From Tenacibaculum sp. SZ-18 (lineage in GTDB: Bacteria; Bacteroidota; Bacteroidia; Flavobacteriales; Flavobacteriaceae), in assembly GCF_002813915.1 (NCBI RefSeq), contig NZ_CP019335.1, positions 3,207,777 through 3,271,776 on the forward strand: a stretch of DNA of 64,000 nucleotides. Direction: 5' to 3'. A program made the position numbers and the translations under genes. Shown here piece after piece: positions 60,881 to 64,000 of this stretch. The notes below the pieces were generated by a model that had not been told where the DNA came from, searched no databases, and saw nothing but the letters and a program-made list of their open reading frames with translations. Numbering within the stretch: position 1 is the first letter of the stretch; each line of letters starts with the position of its first letter.

Positions 60881-61340
60881 CATCTTTCAATCCTGAAACG
60901 ATTTCAGCAAGTTCATCTTTGGTGAGCTTTACTTTAAGTCCTACCATAATTAATTTGTTTTCATCACTATTTGCTTTAATGATAATCTCACGAATTAGAT
61001 CATTCTTCTCTTTAAAGTAAATTGCGGCTTTATCTTTACCATTTTTGACTTTCACTAGCGTTGTCAACCCTTGTGATTTGGCGAACTTTCGGAAACTTTT
61101 TTCAATAACATTTGATTTGTTACTATACACTGTAATTTTACAATGTTCTGCTTTTTTTACTAACAAATCAATCTCTTCACTTTCACCTTCATCAGATATT
61201 AAATTCGCTAATGATGTTGGAACACTCATTGAAAACTGAGCTTCATCTTGATGATCTTGATAAAAATTACTGAAACTAGTTTTCTGAGCTGTAATGGTTA
61301 CTGTAAATAATAATAGTAATCCCGTAAATGTTTGTTTCAT
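60864..61340 (-). CDS. DUF4252-type exported protein
   Basis: 158 aa. Signal peptide (LLLLFTVTITAQ), then FYQDHQDEAQFSMSVPTSLANLI, EIDLLVKKAEHCKITVYSN and a terminal LIMVGLKVKLTKDELAEIVSGL, the DUF4252 pattern. Function unknown. It overlaps the convergent ArsC/Spx-like gene by 4 bp. Confidence 0.8.
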   Translation of the reverse strand: MKQTFTGLLLLFTVTITAQKTSFSNFYQDHQDEAQFSMSVPTSLANLISDEGESEEIDLLVKKAEHCKITVYSNKSNVIEKSFRKFAKSQGLTTLVKVKNGKDKAAIYFKEKNDLIREIIIKANSDENKLIMVGLKVKLTKDELAEIVSGLKDEKASR

Positions 61341-61387
61341 AATACTTGGTTTTGTAATGAAGACGATACATGCAAAAAATTGTTACA

Positions 61388-61416
61388 AAAAAAGTCTCGC
61401 CGAAGCGAGACTTTTG
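61388..61416 (-). terminator. proteorhodopsin terminator with UUCG loop
   Basis: On the minus strand AAAAGTCTCGC (61416-61406), loop TTCG, GCGAGACTTTT, and then further T residues to 61388. The stable C(UUCG)G tetraloop makes this the strongest hairpin in the window. Confidence 0.9.
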
Positions 61417-61438
61417 ATTAAATAACCAATAAACCAAC

Positions 61439-62173
61439 TTAGTTGGCTACTGAAGTTTCTGATGCATTAACTGCTAGATTAAAAACCACTAATCCAAAAC
61501 CAATCTTGTTAATTGCATCTCCAATGTTGTAAATAACATCCATTGCTAATCCTCCAAATATACTATCGTACCAACCTGGAGTTCCTGCCATGTAACCAAT
61601 TGGGTAAATTGCCCAACCGACTAACACAAACCAGCATAACATTTTATGCGCAGAAAGTACAGCTCCACCTACTTTTTCAGCCAACTTTTTAGCCGAACCA
61701 AGCCAGATTTCGTAAACAATAACGAAATAAGCTATACCTGAGATTAACCCCCATAACCACGCTTGATCTCTATAAACCGCTTCACCGAAGTATCCTGTTA
61801 CTAACATGATAACTGATAATCCAATCAGTTTCCACATTAAATCCTTTTTTGCACCTGCTACTTTCAGGATTAAATAGAATTCAACACACATTAAAGGAAC
61901 AGTCAAAATCCAATCTACATATCTGAAGAACGTAGGTGAACTTCCATTTGTGTACCAATAATCTCTCATGTACCAATAATGCACTGCGGCAATAAATGTA
62001 ATTAAACCAGAGACCAAGATGGAAGTTCTCCATTTTCTATCATAATTATTCATAGAAAAGAAAAAGAATACTGATGCTGCCATCATGGCCATACAACCAA
62101 CGAAAAATGTAAATCCGACGTAATCGTCCGTAGCGATCTCAGGGGTGCTAATAAATGTAAAAAATGAGTTCAT
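61439..62173 (-). CDS. proteorhodopsin, green-type proton pump
   Basis: 244 aa with seven helices. The third helix reads RYVDWILTVPLMCVEFYLIL: D87 (primary acceptor), T91 and E98 (donor), the DTE set of proton pumps. M95 is at the spectral-tuning site (position 105 of the reference), where Met gives green absorption in marine Flavobacteria. H65 pairs with the acceptor, and the retinal Schiff-base lysine is K223 in GDAINKIGFG. The product is a light-driven H+ pump. The promoter is at 62197-62204; blh is divergent and supplies retinal. Confidence 0.96.
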   Translation of the reverse strand: MNSFFTFISTPEIATDDYVGFTFFVGCMAMMAASVFFFFSMNNYDRKWRTSILVSGLITFIAAVHYWYMRDYWYTNGSSPTFFRYVDWILTVPLMCVEFYLILKVAGAKKDLMWKLIGLSVIMLVTGYFGEAVYRDQAWLWGLISGIAYFVIVYEIWLGSAKKLAEKVGGAVLSAHKMLCWFVLVGWAIYPIGYMAGTPGWYDSIFGGLAMDVIYNIGDAINKIGFGLVVFNLAVNASETSVAN

Positions 62174-62196
62174 TTTGTAAAAATTATTTGTTTAAT

Positions 62197-62204
62197 CAAA
62201 TTTA
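62197..62204 (-). promoter_or_regulatory. -7 box of proteorhodopsin
   Basis: Minus-strand TAAATTTG, exact consensus, giving a leader of about 20 nt before ATG 62173. Confidence 0.55.
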
Positions 62205-62264
62205 CAAAATATTAAACTAAAATGTTTAACTTTATATCAGAAATATTAAGCAAATTTTTTTTTA

Positions 62265-63149
62265 ATGATTGATTACAAAAGTTTTATAATTGTAGCCACC
62301 TTTTTTTCGCTTTGGATTTCGGTGTATTTCAGCATCGAGGTAGAAAGTTTTTTGGCATACATTTTAATTCTTTCTTTTGGTATTATTCATGGAGCAAATG
62401 ACCTTAGATTAATAGAACGAAAGTATATCAATTTCAATAAATCTGTATTTACCAAGATAATTTCAGCTTATATTTTATTTGTTGGAATTACTGGAGGTCT
62501 TTTCTATTTTTTTCCAATTACTGCATTAACCCTATTCGTAGTTTTAAGTAGTTATCATTTTGGAGAAGAGCATTTATCATCAAAAATTAATAAATCGTTA
62601 AAAACTTCACCTATACTGTACACTATTCACGGTTTACTAATTTTTTCAATCATTTTTCTCTGTAATCAAAATGCTGTTATTGAAATTATCCAAGAAATAA
62701 CAAACAAAGTAGTTCCTTCTCATTATTTTACAATATTTTTAATTGGTTCAATCACTTTTTTGTTTTTGTTCTTTTTAGTAAAACTTAAGACGAAAGAAAT
62801 TAAATTAGTTGAGATATTAGAGGAAACATTCTATTTATTGATACTTTATGTGATTTTTAAAACTGCCTCTTTAATTTGGTCATTTGCAATTTACTTCGTT
62901 TTCTGGCACAGTATTCCGTCATTAATAAGACAGGTGAAGTATCTTTACGGAAATCATAAGGCATCCAGTTTTAAAGAATATTTAAAATCTTCATTTTTAT
63001 ACTGGGTAATTTCCATTGTTGGTCTAGTTGTAATTTATTTCCTATTCAACAACAACGAAAATCTATTCACACCAATATTATTCATTCTTTTGGCCTGTAT
63101 TACTTTTCCTCATGTTTGGATTATCTCTCGACTTGATAAAGATTATTAG
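62265..63149 (+). CDS. blh: beta-carotene 15,15'-dioxygenase, Brp/Blh family
   Basis: 294 aa, about eight hydrophobic helices. Iron-binding histidines sit in IIHGANDLRLIER, SSYHFGEEHL, YFVFWHSIPSLI and FPHVWIISRLD. It cleaves beta-carotene to two retinals and is the usual partner of proteorhodopsin. The two genes are divergent, 91 bp apart, and a TAACTTTA box at 62227-62234 may drive blh. It ends 4 bp into the next, convergent gene. Confidence 0.93.
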   Translation: MIDYKSFIIVATFFSLWISVYFSIEVESFLAYILILSFGIIHGANDLRLIERKYINFNKSVFTKIISAYILFVGITGGLFYFFPITALTLFVVLSSYHFGEEHLSSKINKSLKTSPILYTIHGLLIFSIIFLCNQNAVIEIIQEITNKVVPSHYFTIFLIGSITFLFLFFLVKLKTKEIKLVEILEETFYLLILYVIFKTASLIWSFAIYFVFWHSIPSLIRQVKYLYGNHKASSFKEYLKSSFLYWVISIVGLVVIYFLFNNNENLFTPILFILLACITFPHVWIISRLDKDY

Positions 63150-64000
63150 TTACCTTTATTCTTAAGTAAATAAGTATTAGTTCTTAATTCAGCATTTTCA
63201 CGAATATCTTGCCAAAATAAATTAATATCACCCGCATGATAATTTTTTAAGAACGACATGAAAAAGCGAAATGGAAATTTTGGATTTGTACTCCAAACTA
63301 ACCCATCTGTAATTTCAATAGTAAGTGCTTTTTTGTATATTTTTCCATTTGTATACAAAAAACCTTTATGCTGATTTAGGTTTGTTTTTTTGCTATAGTC
63401 CCAAGTAATTGGATTTGTAGTTAAACTTCCCTTGTAACGATTCTTATCTTTTTTAGGATACTTATTTTTCTTATAAGTATTCCATGAAACGAAACCTCCT
63501 GTTTCGTTGGCAACATTCATAGCCTGAATAGAATTATAAGTATCAGATTTAATTCTAATTCCTGGAATATAAGCTGCTATCAGTTGCTTTTGAAGTGGTT
63601 TTTCATCAAAAAATTCTTCTAATAATCTAGAAGTATGAGTTGTCCCTTGGCTGTGACCAACCATTATGATCGGTCTACCATTATTATATTTTTCCAAATA
63701 AACTTTAAAAGCATTTCTTACATCGCTGTAAGCTAATTCCTGAGATTCTTTCCCTCCCTTATTAAATAATGTATAGGAACGTAAATGTGCCTGTCTGTAA
63801 TATGGAACATAAACTTTCCCACAGGTCGCAAACGCTGAAGCTTGCATTAAAACGGCCTTGTTTAATACCTTTTCATTTTGCTTCTTATCAGCAATTGGAG
63901 CATTCCAACGCGTATCTGATTTATCAGTGATTAAAGTTGGATATACATAAAAAACATCTGCTTTTAAAGTATCAATTTTATTGGATGCATACTTCTTAAA
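63146..64000 (-). CDS. DUF3089-type alpha/beta hydrolase, 5' end beyond window
   Basis: Open from the right edge (64000) to the stop at 63146, 284 codons visible. DVFYVYPTLITD, YVPYYRQAHLRSYTLF, AFKVYLEKYNNGRPIIMVGHSQGTTHTSRLLEEF with nucleophile Ser in GHSQG, AAYIPG, FVSWNT, then NITW/DYSKKTN and HAGDINLFWQDIREN carrying the catalytic His. This is the lipase-like DUF3089 family, usually lipoproteins; the N-terminal signal would lie outside the window. The reading frame continues upstream of the ATG at 63847, so that is not the start. Confidence 0.9.
   Translation of the reverse strand, partial: FKKYASNKIDTLKADVFYVYPTLITDKSDTRWNAPIADKKQNEKVLNKAVLMQASAFATCGKVYVPYYRQAHLRSYTLFNKGGKESQELAYSDVRNAFKVYLEKYNNGRPIIMVGHSQGTTHTSRLLEEFFDEKPLQKQLIAAYIPGIRIKSDTYNSIQAMNVANETGGFVSWNTYKKNKYPKKDKNRYKGSLTTNPITWDYSKKTNLNQHKGFLYTNGKIYKKALTIEITDGLVWSTNPKFPFRFFMSFLKNYHAGDINLFWQDIRENAELRTNTYLLKNKGN

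Overview
The window reads as a marine member of the Flavobacteriaceae (Bacteroidetes), of the Tenacibaculum/Polaribacter type. The DNA is very AT-rich. Promoters fit the Bacteroidetes -7 consensus TAnnTTTG. Many secreted proteins are short-signal lipoproteins. A green-type proteorhodopsin (61439-62173) sits divergently beside a Blh retinal-forming dioxygenase (62265-63149).

Layout. 1-3.6 kb: a tightly overlapping minus-strand operon (GT2 glycosyltransferase, nucleotidyltransferase-fold protein, B12-type radical SAM enzyme, methyltransferase running off the left edge). 4-9.1 kb: two YtcJ-like amidohydrolase lipoproteins, a tiny lipoprotein and a double-VOC protein. 9.6-12.8 kb: four envelope proteins on the plus strand, including a lipoprotein with a cystatin QxVxG signature. 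13-28.9 kb: a large minus-strand RNA-repair island. 29-33 kb: an HD-hydrolase pseudogene, a CAP/SCP protein and a WYL regulator. 33.4-35.8 kb: moaE-moaC/mogA-moaA. 36.6-45 kb: coiled-coil proteins, a short SSB, a GIDE-domain protein, a CBS protein, an M28 peptidase, TatA, an O-methyltransferase, an ECF sigma factor with a putative anti-sigma factor, and a decayed SnoaL/NTF2-like gene. 45-64 kb: mostly core genes (panB, a 2-hydroxyacid dehydrogenase, an OlsF-like acyltransferase, aspartate kinase, fbp, superoxide dismutase, a TetR regulator with its operator, cystathionine gamma-synthase, proteorhodopsin and blh).

The most remarkable part is the RNA-repair island. One block carries pcfJ-like, rtcB, a nucleotidyltransferase, prfH (release factor H) and a TPR gene. 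A second carries a T4 Rnl1-type RNA ligase, a T4 Pnkp-type kinase/phosphatase, four nucleotidyltransferase-fold proteins, helical proteins and an M90 metallopeptidase. The third is an SPFH/band-7 gene preceded by tRNA-like sequences. The Rnl1 block and the tRNA-like/SPFH block begin with the same roughly 60-bp promoter/operator element (14871-14930 and 28451-28510), so they look co-regulated. Two very small ORFs, each in its own promoter-terminator unit, lie between the blocks.

The tRNA-like sequences do not fold as ordinary tRNAs. Read on the minus strand, the T-arm half of one element is followed by the D-arm half of the next. The two acceptor strands pair perfectly (7 bp) across a 3-nt loop, and the anticodon stem closes from the outside. 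This is a circularly permuted cloverleaf with its ends in the anticodon loop, which resembles a tRNA cut by an anticodon nuclease. A second, imperfect junction of the same type follows. SPFH-linked tRNA-like RNAs in RNA-repair loci have been noted in published comparative genomics, but I do not know of a permuted fold being described. All calls come from reading the sequence; no database search was run.
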